NCBI GenBank assembly: GCA_964195515.1
Contig: CAXMQO010000053.1
Location: forward strand, 1 to 43,252
Length of the DNA stretch: 43,252 nucleotides
Origin: JAHEEL01 sp964195515
Lineage (GTDB): Bacteria; Actinomycetota; Acidimicrobiia; Spongiisociales; UBA5794
Reading direction: 5' to 3'
Numbering within the stretch: position 1 is the stretch's first letter; every line of letters starts with the position of its first letter. This document shows, in pieces, positions 25,270 through 33,435 of this stretch. The notes under the pieces were generated by a model that was given only the letters and a program-made list of their open reading frames with translations, ran no database searches and had not been told where the DNA came from. Made by a program: the position numbers and the translations under genes.

Positions 25270-26498
25270 CCGACCTCAGTCACCTCCGCGAGGACTTCCC
25301 GATCCTCAGCCGGGAGGTCAATGGACGACCTCTCGTCTATCTCGACTCGGCGGCGACGACGCAGAAACCAGTCCAGGTCCTCGACACCGTCGACACCTTC
25401 TACCGAACGATGAACGCCAACGTGCACCGCGGCGCACACACGCTCTCCGCCGAAGCAACCGAGGCCTACGAGGGAGCCAGAGCGAAGGTCGCATCGTTCA
25501 TCAACGCCTCATCACCGAACGAGGTCGTGTTTTCCAGGGGGGCCACCACGTCACTCAATCACATTGCCTACGGATGGGGTTTGAACCACCTCGCCGAAGG
25601 TGACCGAGTGGTCCTCACCATCATGGAGCACCACGCCAACGTCGTTCCTTGGCAGCTCGTCGCCAGGCATACAGGAATCGAACTCGTCTATCTCACGCTC
25701 GACGACCAGTACGAGGTCGACCTGACCGGCCTCGACGATCTGCTTGATGAACGAGTGAAGATCGTCGCCGTGTCCGGCATGTCGAACGTGACCGGGACTC
25801 TTGGTCCCGTTCGAACCCTGGTCGAAGCCGCTCGGTCGGTCGGAGCACTCGTCGTCGTCGATGCCGCCCAACTCGTACCGCACTCCCCCACCGACGTCCA
25901 AGAACTTGACGCCGACTTCCTCGTCTTCTCCGGCCACAAGATGCTCGGACCGACTGGAATCGGCGCCATGTGGGGCAAGCCGGAGCGCCTCGAAGAGATG
26001 GAGCCGACCGAGGGCGGAGGCGAGATGATCGCTGACGTAGGCCTCTACGAATCCCGTTGGGCCCCGGTCCCACACAAGTTCGAGGCCGGGACACCGCCTA
26101 TTGCTCAAGCCATCGGGCTCGGTGCCGCCGTCGACTACCTCTCGGCCATTGGCATGGAGACGGTCAGGGATCACGAACACGAAATCACCGGCTACGCCCT
26201 CAAACGTCTGTCAGAAGTCCCCGACCTCACCGTCTACGGACCCGTCGATCCCAACAACCGCGGCGGCGCTGTGAGTTTCTCGCTCGGTGATATCCACGCC
26301 CACGACATCGCGACGATCCTCGACCAGCACGGCGTCGAGGTTCGGGCCGGCCACCACTGTGCGAAGCCGTTGATGCGGCACCTCCAGGTCCCGGCGACGG
26401 CGCGAGCGTCGTTCTACCTCTACAACACGACCGATGACGTGGATCGCCTCCTCGAGGGACTGGACGACGCTCGCTCCCTGTTCGGTCTCGGCTCCTGA
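25266..26498 (+). CDS. sufS: Cysteine desulfurase SufS
   Basis: This 410-residue PLP enzyme takes sulfur from cysteine for Fe-S assembly. It shows YLDSAATTQKP (25-34), EHHANVVPWQ (121-130), PLP Lys225 in FSGHKMLGPTG and the persulfide Cys365 in RAGHHCAKP, all typical of group II (SufS) enzymes. The TTG start overlaps the sufC1 stop as TTGA. SufU follows and is the expected sulfur acceptor. Confidence 0.97.
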   Translation: MTDLSHLREDFPILSREVNGRPLVYLDSAATTQKPVQVLDTVDTFYRTMNANVHRGAHTLSAEATEAYEGARAKVASFINASSPNEVVFSRGATTSLNHIAYGWGLNHLAEGDRVVLTIMEHHANVVPWQLVARHTGIELVYLTLDDQYEVDLTGLDDLLDERVKIVAVSGMSNVTGTLGPVRTLVEAARSVGALVVVDAAQLVPHSPTDVQELDADFLVFSGHKMLGPTGIGAMWGKPERLEEMEPTEGGGEMIADVGLYESRWAPVPHKFEAGTPPIAQAIGLGAAVDYLSAIGMETVRDHEHEITGYALKRLSEVPDLTVYGPVDPNNRGGAVSFSLGDIHAHDIATILDQHGVEVRAGHHCAKPLMRHLQVPATARASFYLYNTTDDVDRLLEGLDDARSLFGLGS

Positions 26499-26519
26499 GA
26501 CAGGTATCGTTCCAATCCC

Positions 26520-26972
26520 ATGTCTTCTCTCGACGAGCTCTACCGCCAGGTCATCCTCGACCACTACCGAAACCCGCGTCGCCGCGGATCGCTCTCCGGC
26601 CCTCACATTCATGCCGAGGGGATGAACCCCTCGTGTGGTGACGAGTTCTCCCTCGACCTTCAAATCGATGGCGGCGTCATCACCGACGCCGCCATCCAGG
26701 GTCAGGGTTGCTCGATCTCGCAGGCGTCCGGATCGATGATGACCGACGTGATCGTCGGCAAGACGATCGACGAGGCCAGGGAGATCACAACAACCTTCAA
26801 GCTGATGATGGGAATCGACGAGGGGAACAGTCCCCTCGATCCCGAGCGACCGGGAGCAGTGCTCGGTGACCTCGAGGCGCTTCAGGGCGTGAAGAAGTTC
26901 CCGGTGCGCATCAAGTGCGCCGGCCTCCCTTGGGCGACGCTGACCGACGCCCTCGACCGTTCCGAGGACTGA
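26520..26972 (+). CDS. sufU: SufU, zinc-dependent sulfur acceptor of SufS
   Basis: This 150-residue protein has the IscU/SufU fold with the ligands seen in SufU: Cys39 and Asp41 (NPSCGDE), Cys64 (GQGCSIS) and Cys133 (RIKCAGLPW). The insertion before the last Cys is typical of the Gram-positive/actinobacterial type, which relays sulfur from SufS rather than building clusters. It follows sufS by 21 bases. TATCGT at 26505-26510 could give an extra near-leaderless start. Confidence 0.95.
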   Translation: MSSLDELYRQVILDHYRNPRRRGSLSGPHIHAEGMNPSCGDEFSLDLQIDGGVITDAAIQGQGCSISQASGSMMTDVIVGKTIDEAREITTTFKLMMGIDEGNSPLDPERPGAVLGDLEALQGVKKFPVRIKCAGLPWATLTDALDRSED

Positions 26973-27011
26973 CTCCCGCCCCCCACCGTCCGTCGGAGAC
27001 CCACCGATTGG

Positions 27012-27017
27012 TACGAT
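27012..27017 (+). promoter_or_regulatory. -10 element for leaderless nicotinamidase gene
   Basis: TACGAT ends 6 bases before ATG 27024, the same layout as at several other genes here. No clear -35 sequence. Confidence 0.45.
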
Positions 27018-27023
27018 GACTGA

Positions 27024-27605
27024 ATGGACTACACACCGACGACCGCTCTCATCGTCGTAGACGTTCAGAACGACTTCGCCGACGCGAACGGGTCCCTCTA
27101 CGTCGCCGGCGGCGAGACGACAATTCCGTTCATCAACGAACAGATCGCAGCCGCCAACGAAATGGGCGCGACTGTGATCTACACCCGCGATTGGCATCCC
27201 GACTCAACGCCTCACTTCGCCAAGGACGGCGGCATCTGGCCGGTGCACTGCGTCGGTGACACTTTGGGCTCCGAGTTCCATCCCGATCTCGTCGTGGACG
27301 GCCCGGAGATCAAGAAAGGCATCGACGGAGAGGACGGATACTCGGGCTTCTCAGTGCGCGATCCGGAGACTGGTGCCGAGTCGGCGACCGGTCTCGAGTC
27401 TCTCCTCAAGGAGGCGGGAATCATCGACGTGGTCGTCGTCGGCCTCGCGACCGACTACTGCGTCAAGGAGACCGCGCTGGACGCCACACGCTTGGGTTTC
27501 TCGACGACTCTTCTCGCCGACGCTATCCGGGCCGTCAACCTCTCGCCGGGAGACGGAGCGCGGGCCATCGCCGACATGGTCTCTTCAGGAGTCACCGTTC
27601 GGTAG
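27024..27605 (+). CDS. pncA: Nicotinamidase / isochorismatase-family hydrolase
   Basis: This 193-residue protein should convert nicotinamide to nicotinate, the first step of NAD salvage. It has the catalytic triad Asp13 (VVDVQNDF), a Lys in EIKKGID (97-98) and Cys146 (ATDYCVKE), plus the metal-binding DWHPDSTPHF typical of nicotinamidases. Its product feeds the nicotinate phosphoribosyltransferase at 28879-30423. It starts at ATG, probably on a leaderless mRNA. Confidence 0.93.
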   Translation: MDYTPTTALIVVDVQNDFADANGSLYVAGGETTIPFINEQIAAANEMGATVIYTRDWHPDSTPHFAKDGGIWPVHCVGDTLGSEFHPDLVVDGPEIKKGIDGEDGYSGFSVRDPETGAESATGLESLLKEAGIIDVVVVGLATDYCVKETALDATRLGFSTTLLADAIRAVNLSPGDGARAIADMVSSGVTVR

Positions 27606-27629
27606 TCGGTATCCCGTAAGGGCACCCTC

Positions 27630-27685
27630 TGCCTGTTGCCTGTTGCCTGTTGCCTGTTGCCTGTTACCTGTCGCTTGTCGGCTGA
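27630..27685. repeat. Tandem heptamer array, five perfect TGCCTGT units
   Basis: TGCCTGT is repeated exactly five times (27630-27664), followed in phase by TACCTGT and two looser units up to 27685. The array lies in the 154-base gap between the convergent nicotinamidase and TetR genes. The rest of the gap holds a small imperfect hairpin (27692-27712) and nothing else I can name. Confidence 0.9.
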
Positions 27686-27759
27686 TGAATGGGTCTCCCA
27701 CAACATGGGACAACGTATCAACCAGGTATGACTGAGAACGGCTCCACGGACGGATCTTC

Positions 27760-28362
27760 TCAAGAATCCTCGGCGTCACTCTTCTGCGGCATTCGTGCTG
27801 CTCCGAGGACGGAGTCCACAATCTCTGAGAGCCAGATGTCGGTCACCGGGAGCCGACTCACCATGACCCGAAACCAAACGGGAGCGGCTACTCCCTCGAT
27901 GACACGATTCGATGCAGTGCCGGTCGGCAGCTGATCCCGCTCGACGGCCCTCGCCACAATGGATCCAGCTTGCTCGAAACGCTTCGACCAGAAGGCGTCG
28001 GCGATCTCCCGCATCGACGACGTATCTGCTGCTCCGATGGCCGCCGCCGCAACCGACCTGCCGATCGGTTCAGAGATGCTCCCGGCGATCGACCGACCCA
28101 GCGCAATCAAGTCGAGTGTGGCATCACCGGTATCGGGAATAGGAATCCCCTCACTCCCTCGCTCGAGAAGCGCCTCGAGAGCCACCTTGTCAGCACTCCC
28201 CCAGCGGCGATAGATCGTCGTCTTGTGAACCCCTGACCGTTCGGCAAGCCGCTCGACACTGAGTGACCCCCATCCCGTTTCGCTGACCTCGAGGAGAGCA
28301 GCACGGAATACTGCTTCACGAACGCGAGCACTTCTACCACCCGGTCGTTTGTTCGAATCCAT
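27760..28362 (-). CDS. TetR-family transcriptional regulator
   Basis: This 200-residue protein has an N-terminal TetR helix-turn-helix (about 14-60: VREAVFRAALLEV, SVERLAERSGVHKTTIYRRWGSADKVALEA) and an all-helical ligand domain. ATG 28362 is preferred over GTG 28380 because TATGAT (28369-28374) lies 6 bases before it, a leaderless layout. It diverges from the SRPBCC gene over 85 bases and may control it; I could not find a convincing dyad there. Confidence 0.9.
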   Translation of the reverse strand: MDSNKRPGGRSARVREAVFRAALLEVSETGWGSLSVERLAERSGVHKTTIYRRWGSADKVALEALLERGSEGIPIPDTGDATLDLIALGRSIAGSISEPIGRSVAAAAIGAADTSSMREIADAFWSKRFEQAGSIVARAVERDQLPTGTASNRVIEGVAAPVWFRVMVSRLPVTDIWLSEIVDSVLGAARMPQKSDAEDS

Positions 28363-28447
28363 CCTTCCATCATAACGCACCTTTTCGTTGCTTTAGTAAA
28401 TCGATCCGGGTACGCTAACGCCACAGATCATCGCAGTAGGAGGAACC

Positions 28448-28882
28448 ATGAGAGAACTCACCACGAACATCGAGATCAAGAGCACCCCTGAAGCAGTCTG
28501 GGCGATGCTCATGGACTTCGACGCCTATCCAGAGTGGAATCCGTTCATCCAGGAGATCTCCGGGGCTGCCGCGGTGGATGCACAACTCAGCGTCCACCTC
28601 CAGAACCCGGGAGGAAAGGCGATGACGTTCACGCCGACGGTCACGAGCGCAGAGTCCCCGCGCCGCTTCTCATGGTTGGGGAAACTCGGTTTCAAGGGGA
28701 TCTTCGATGGTCACCATCGCTTCGACATCGAGCCCACTGGGAACGGATCCGTCCTCTTCACCCAGAGCGAGGAGTTCAGCGGCGCCTTGGTGCCGATCCT
28801 TTGGGGGATGGTGAACGGCAAGACTCGGGCCGGATTCGAATCCATGAACGCCGCCCTGAAGAAACGGGTCGAGGAGCGTTAG
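28448..28882 (+). CDS. SRPBCC (polyketide cyclase/START-like) domain protein
   Basis: This 144-residue single-domain protein has the SRPBCC start IEIKSTPEAVWAMLMDFDAYPEWNPF, the TFTPTVTSAESPRRFSWLG core and a long C-terminal helix. Such proteins bind hydrophobic ligands in a deep pocket; the ligand here is unknown. AGGAGG lies 4 bases before the ATG. Its stop overlaps the stop of the convergent nicotinate phosphoribosyltransferase gene. Confidence 0.88.
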   Translation: MRELTTNIEIKSTPEAVWAMLMDFDAYPEWNPFIQEISGAAAVDAQLSVHLQNPGGKAMTFTPTVTSAESPRRFSWLGKLGFKGIFDGHHRFDIEPTGNGSVLFTQSEEFSGALVPILWGMVNGKTRAGFESMNAALKKRVEER

Positions 28883-30423
28883 CCGCCCGGTCGCTCCCTA
28901 GCGATCAACTCTACCTGGAGCTGCTTCACCTTCTGCGTCAATGACACGTGGTACACGTGCGGGTTGACGAGGCGTCGTACGCCCACGTCGAGGCGTTCCA
29001 GATCGGCGAGCCTGCGCTGTCTCATCTCGCCGAGAGACGGCACCGAGCCGATTCGTTCACCCTCCCGGTAGGCGGGAACGACCAGCTCTTCAACGTCACG
29101 GATGTTGTCGAGCCGTCGCATGATGCCCGCGCGGTGCGGGTGGTACAGATCAAGACCTCCACCGAACGACAGATCCTCGTCCCCCGCCGAGACGACGTCG
29201 GCGGTGGCAAGACCTCGGTCGTCATAGATTCGCCAGACACGTTTGTCCCCGGGAATCGGCATCTTCTCCGGTGTGTCCGAGATCTTCATCGCCGGGAGCC
29301 ACTCCCCCGTTCCATCGATCGCAACAAGCTTGTAGACACCGCCAAGTGCTGGGTATCCGTGCGATGTGAGCAGTCGGGTTCCGACACCGTAGGTGAGCCG
29401 ATGGAGCACGGCAGGGCCGCCGACGCCGTAGCGAGGCGCCTCTTCAACGATCTGGGCCCGGATCTGCCACATCGCGAGCTCGTCGAGTTCTGAGGAGAGG
29501 ACGATGCGCGCGTCTGGGAAGCCTCCGTCGTCGAGCAAACGAGCGGCGCGCACGGCGAGGTGGGCGAGGTCACCCGAGTCCAATCGAATTCCGACCGGCT
29601 CGTGGCCGTCGGATCGCAGCTCCTTGAATACCGTGATGGCGTTCGGGATGCCGCTCTTCAGAGTGTCGATCGTGTCGACGAGCAGCAGACACTCATCAGG
29701 GTAGGTCGCGGCATAGGCGCGGAATGCACCGATCTCCCCTTCTCCGAGCGCCATGAAGAGCTGCACCAACGAATGGGCATGCGTGCCTTGTGGATCGACG
29801 CCCATCGCGTGCGATGCTCCCACGTTGCTCGACCCATCGGCACCACCGATCAGCGCCGCCCGGGTTCCAGCGTTGGTCCCGACATCAGGTCCTCGCCGCA
29901 TCCCGAATTCCAGCACCGGGCCGCCGGCCGCCGACTCGGCGACGCGGGAGGCCTTCGTCGCGACCAGCGTTTGGTAGTTGAGGTGGTTCAGGAACGACGT
30001 CTCAAGGATCTGAGCGACGGCCAACGGCCCCTCGACGATCGCTATCGGTGCGTGTGCATGGACGACTCGTCCCTCGGGTACGGACCGGATCGAGACACCT
30101 TCGAAGCCGCCGGTCTCCGCAAGCCAGGACAGGAACCCTTCGTCGAACCGACGCCTGCCGCTCGCACAACGCTGGGAGCGGAGACGATCGAGGTCCTCGT
30201 CGCGGACCCGTGTGGTCTCGATCCAATCGAGTAGCCACTCAAGACCGGCGAACACCGCGTAGCCGGCCTGATGACGCCCATAGTCGGGGTACCGGCGGAA
30301 GAAGTAGTCGAACTGCGCGGTGCGTTCATGCAGGCCGTACTTCCAGTACAGCTGCGACATGGTGAGCTGGTACTGATCGGTGAAGAGAAACCCCTCCGTC
30401 AGGTCACGACGATCGTATGACAT
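28879..30423 (-). CDS. pncB: Nicotinate phosphoribosyltransferase
   Basis: This 514-residue enzyme joins nicotinate to PRPP to give nicotinate mononucleotide. It shows the family N-terminus FLFTDQYQLTMSQLYW, the central GGADGSSNVGASHAMGVDPQGTHAHS phosphoribosyl region, VDTIDTLKSGIPNA and GIRLDSGDLAHLA. ATG 30423 (MSYDRRDL) has TATCGT 7 bases upstream (30431-30436); a GTG at 30432 would add three residues. With the nicotinamidase it completes the Preiss-Handler-type salvage entry. The 3' end overlaps the SRPBCC gene by four bases, stop to stop. Confidence 0.95.
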   Translation of the reverse strand: MSYDRRDLTEGFLFTDQYQLTMSQLYWKYGLHERTAQFDYFFRRYPDYGRHQAGYAVFAGLEWLLDWIETTRVRDEDLDRLRSQRCASGRRRFDEGFLSWLAETGGFEGVSIRSVPEGRVVHAHAPIAIVEGPLAVAQILETSFLNHLNYQTLVATKASRVAESAAGGPVLEFGMRRGPDVGTNAGTRAALIGGADGSSNVGASHAMGVDPQGTHAHSLVQLFMALGEGEIGAFRAYAATYPDECLLLVDTIDTLKSGIPNAITVFKELRSDGHEPVGIRLDSGDLAHLAVRAARLLDDGGFPDARIVLSSELDELAMWQIRAQIVEEAPRYGVGGPAVLHRLTYGVGTRLLTSHGYPALGGVYKLVAIDGTGEWLPAMKISDTPEKMPIPGDKRVWRIYDDRGLATADVVSAGDEDLSFGGGLDLYHPHRAGIMRRLDNIRDVEELVVPAYREGERIGSVPSLGEMRQRRLADLERLDVGVRRLVNPHVYHVSLTQKVKQLQVELIARERPGG

Positions 30424-30443
30424 TGGTTCCACGATAGAGGACC

Positions 30444-30520
30444 TGTGACGTGAGCCGTGAAACCCGAGAAAGGATTGGGCGTCCCGTGTCTCAGATCTCG
30501 TGTCTCGTGTCCAATTTCGG
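30444..30520. repeat. Degenerate heptamer array downstream of fumarase gene
   Basis: Eleven 7-base units stay in one phase from 30444 to 30520. The clearest are GTGTCTC at 30486 and 30500, and TGTGACG with TGAGCCG at 30444-30457. The array lies just past the fumarase stop and upstream of the nicotinate phosphoribosyltransferase promoter, both on the minus strand. Confidence 0.7.
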
Positions 30521-30524
30521 CTGC

Positions 30525-31904
30525 TCAGCCACCCTCGGTCATTGGGCGGACGTCGAGGGCCCTGTCGAGTTCGTCGACCGGCAGGACCTCCATCTCGAGG
30601 GCGACCTCACGAACACCGCGGCCCTCGGCGAAGGCCTTCTTGATGATCACCGCGACCTTGTCGTAGCCGATGTGTGGCACGAGTGCCGTTGCGACGATGG
30701 CGTTCTGATCGAGCAGGAATGCCGCCCGTTCAACGTTCGCCGTAATCCCGTCGACCGCCAAGTCTTTGAGGACCCGTGCACCGGCGGCGAGGAGCTCGAT
30801 CGACTCGAGCATCGCGTGGCTCATCACCGGCATCATCACGTTGAGCTCGAAGTTGCCGTTGGCTCCGCCCCAGGTGATGGTGACGTCGTTCCCAAAGACG
30901 CGCGAGGCGATCATCATCACGGCTTCCGGGATGACCGGGTTGATCTTCCCAGGCATGATCGACGATCCCGGCTGGAGCGAAGGGAGCGAGATCTCGCCGA
31001 TGCCGTTGCGCGGACCGGACGAGAGCCAGCGAAGGTCGTTGACGATCTTGAACATCGACGTTGCAACGGTCTTCAGGACGCCGGAGGCGTTCACGTAGGC
31101 GTCCTTCGCAGCCTGCGCCTCGAAGTGGTTCTCAGCCTCCACGAACGTGAAGCCGGATCGTCGGCTCATGATCTCGATGGTGCCCGCGGCGAAACCGGCG
31201 GGCGCGTTGATCCCCGTGCCGACTGCGGTACCGCCGAGCGCCAGTTCACGTACTTCGGGTAGCACCGTCTCTACCCGACCGATGCCCTTTGCTACCTGTG
31301 CGGCATACCCCGAGAACTCTTGACCGAGCCGGACCGGCGTCGCGTCCTGGAGGTGGGTGCGACCTGACTTCAACACGTCGTCGAATTCAACCGCCTTTGC
31401 ATCGAGGCTTGACTTGAGATTGCGGAGCGCCGGGAGCAGATCCTCTTCCATCGCCGCAACGGCGGCGACGTGCATCGCCGTCGGAATGACGTCGTTCGAC
31501 GAGGTGCCCGCGTTCACGTGATCGTTGGGGTGCACGAGTTTCGAGCCGAACTCGCCGCCGAGGATTTCGGTGGCGCGGTTGGCGAGCACCTCATTCGCGT
31601 TCATGTTGGTCGAGGTGCCTGATCCGGTCTGGAAGATGTCGACAACAAACTGGTCGTCGAAGCGCCCCGCCATCATCTCGTCGGATGCCTGGATGATGGC
31701 GCCGGCTTTCTCTGCGTCGACGCTCCCCATGGATATGTTCATCTCGGCGGCGGAGCCCTTGATGAGACCAAGCGCCCAGATGAATCGACGTCCGAAACGC
31801 AAGTCGGAGATTGGGAAATTGTCCACCGCTCGCTGGGTCGATGCACCGTAGTAGGCGTCGTCGGGGACAGAGACCTCACCCATCGAGTCACGTTCGATCC
31901 GCAT
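30525..31904 (-). CDS. fumC: Class II fumarate hydratase (fumarase C)
   Basis: This 459-residue protein interconverts fumarate and malate in the TCA cycle. It has the N-terminal MGEVSVPDDAYYGASTQRA, TGSGTSTNMNANEV, HPNDHVNAGTSSND, catalytic His in KSGRTHLQDATPV and the superfamily signature GSSIMPGKINP. The KINPV and TNMN motifs favour fumarase over aspartase, but aspartase-like activity cannot be fully excluded by eye. AAGGAG lies 5 bases before the ATG. Confidence 0.93.
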   Translation of the reverse strand: MRIERDSMGEVSVPDDAYYGASTQRAVDNFPISDLRFGRRFIWALGLIKGSAAEMNISMGSVDAEKAGAIIQASDEMMAGRFDDQFVVDIFQTGSGTSTNMNANEVLANRATEILGGEFGSKLVHPNDHVNAGTSSNDVIPTAMHVAAVAAMEEDLLPALRNLKSSLDAKAVEFDDVLKSGRTHLQDATPVRLGQEFSGYAAQVAKGIGRVETVLPEVRELALGGTAVGTGINAPAGFAAGTIEIMSRRSGFTFVEAENHFEAQAAKDAYVNASGVLKTVATSMFKIVNDLRWLSSGPRNGIGEISLPSLQPGSSIMPGKINPVIPEAVMMIASRVFGNDVTITWGGANGNFELNVMMPVMSHAMLESIELLAAGARVLKDLAVDGITANVERAAFLLDQNAIVATALVPHIGYDKVAVIIKKAFAEGRGVREVALEMEVLPVDELDRALDVRPMTEGG

Positions 31905-31985
31905 GCGAGCTCCTTCGTAGGGGATACCAGCTCAGGATACCCCCGCGAGGTCGGGTCCCGCCCAGAGGAGATCGGAAGGAAGTCG

Positions 31986-32762
31986 TTACCCGAGCGCCTC
32001 TGCAACCGCGGTCGGGAAGATCGTGCCGACGTCGCCATCGATGCGGAGCGTGACGAACGGCGACCGATCGTGCTCGGTGGCACCGCGGTTGACGACGGCG
32101 TACGAAGCTCCGCAACGGGCGGCCTCCAGCGGAATGTCGGCGGCCGGTGTCACCGACAGCGTCGACCCAAGGGCAATCGCCACATCGGCACGTTTCGCGG
32201 CTTCGAACGCTCGAGCAAGATCGACGGCTCGAAGCTGCTGGCCGAATGAGATCGTCGCGGGCTTGAGATATCCGCCACAGTCACACAGGGGCGGCTCGCC
32301 GGTCTTAGCGAACGAGGCGAAGTGCTCATCAGGCTTCGAACGCTCGCCACAGGTCTGACACTCGATTTGCGCGTTGGTACCGTGGATTTCGACGAGGAGG
32401 TTGGTAGCCGTCCCTGCGACGCGATGTAAGCCATCTACGTTCTGCGTCACGACAAGTTCGATCCGACCGGCTCGCTGAAGCTCAGCGATCGACCTGTGCA
32501 CAGCGTTCGGGCGTGCTGAGGCGAAGGCCTCACGATCCTCCGACTTCTGTCTCCAGTACTCAACCCTGGCATCGTGCCGCGACATGAACTTGTCATAGAA
32601 GACCGGCCGTCTCGTGGTCCACACACCCTCGGGGCCCCGGTAGTCGGGGATACCGCTGGCCGTCGAGATACCGGCTCCGGTGAACACCAGTAGCCGCTCT
32701 GCGGACGCAATCATCGACCCCAGACGGGCCACGCTCTCGGTCTGATCGACGACCGCAGTCAC
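31986..32762 (-). CDS. Second Sir2-family NAD-dependent deacylase
   Basis: This 258-residue sirtuin has GAGISTASGIPDYRGPEG (29-46, with Tyr where Phe is usual), TQNVDGLH (106-113), catalytic His127 in EIHGT and zinc ligands Cys135/138 and Cys160/162, the second pair being CxC rather than CxxC. It differs clearly from the sirtuin at 7755-8525, so the two are old paralogues, not a recent copy. The GTG start overlaps the stop of the upstream membrane-protein gene (GTGA). Confidence 0.9.
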   Translation of the reverse strand: MTAVVDQTESVARLGSMIASAERLLVFTGAGISTASGIPDYRGPEGVWTTRRPVFYDKFMSRHDARVEYWRQKSEDREAFASARPNAVHRSIAELQRAGRIELVVTQNVDGLHRVAGTATNLLVEIHGTNAQIECQTCGERSKPDEHFASFAKTGEPPLCDCGGYLKPATISFGQQLRAVDLARAFEAAKRADVAIALGSTLSVTPAADIPLEAARCGASYAVVNRGATEHDRSPFVTLRIDGDVGTIFPTAVAEALG

Positions 32763-33178
32763 TGTGATCCCTGAAAGATGTCGAGGAGCACGACGGAGAA
32801 TGCGACTGCGGTCACTGCGATGACGGCACGCCGGACCCACACCCAGCCCGACCAAACACCGTACTCCTCGATCGCCTCGGTTAGCGGCGCTTCGCCGTAC
32901 ATGAGAACGCGAAGTGCCATCTCCCCCCTATTACGAGAACCGCCGAAGCGGCCTCCACTCCCCTCGACGATCTCTCCCGGATCGTCGATTCCATTTGCCC
33001 GTCGCTGGATCGGCTTGATGAGCCACACAAGCACGCCAAGGATTGCTACCCCCCCGAGCAGGACCCACCAGTTGGTGACGGCGAAGAGCGCTGCGAGACC
33101 GATGATCCAGACCACCCATATACGCGAGATTTCGGTGATGTAGCGCCGCGCATCGTCGGCGTCGGAGAACCAGTTCAC
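32759..33178 (-). CDS. Hypothetical membrane protein, 139 aa
   Basis: No family is recognised. Two adjacent helices (about 19-36 and 38-56) follow a short N-terminal segment VNWFSDADDARRYITEIS; a soluble loop with Gly/Arg-rich GSGGRFGGSRNRGEMALRVLMYGEAPL comes next, and a third helix (about 112-134) ends the protein. The GTG at 33178 has TAGACT (33186-33191) 7 bases upstream. Longer upstream extension is Arg-rich and unlikely to be coding. It is coupled to the second sirtuin gene. Confidence 0.75.
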   Translation of the reverse strand: MNWFSDADDARRYITEISRIWVVWIIGLAALFAVTNWWVLLGGVAILGVLVWLIKPIQRRANGIDDPGEIVEGSGGRFGGSRNRGEMALRVLMYGEAPLTEAIEEYGVWSGWVWVRRAVIAVTAVAFSVVLLDIFQGSQ

Positions 33179-33435
33179 GGGACGCAGTCTACGGAATGCA
33201 CCGGACTCAGCGTCGGGGTGGTTCACATCCGCGTTCGTGGCGATCTGCTCGACGGAACAAGGATTGATCCTGTCGACGTCGAGGCGGTCGGAAGGATGGC
33301 GAGCAGCGCGCCCACCAGCACATCGACGCCTACTTCGAGATGAACCGATCGGGTTCAGAGCACACTCGCAGTGATCCGTGTCGAAGGCCTGTGATCGCAC
33401 GGATCATGCACACCACCCGGACCGACCCGGCAGGC
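33179..33435. other. 257-base gap with possible gene remnant
   Basis: Apart from the TAGACT box for the gene to its left, I see no clear element. On the plus strand a 41-codon frame (33218-33343) begins VVHIRVRGDLLDGTRIDPVD, and a shifted frame continues with AHQHIDAYFEMN, which together look protein-like. This could be a frameshifted remnant, but it is short and may be chance. Confidence 0.3.

Noticed and set aside
27692..27712. Imperfect hairpin in the nicotinamidase-TetR gap
   Set aside because: Short bulged stem without a T run; the neighbouring heptamer array is the clearer element.
28369..28447. Possible TetR operator in the tetR-SRPBCC gap
   Set aside because: AACG and CGTT are paired only over 4 bases; no convincing dyad was found.
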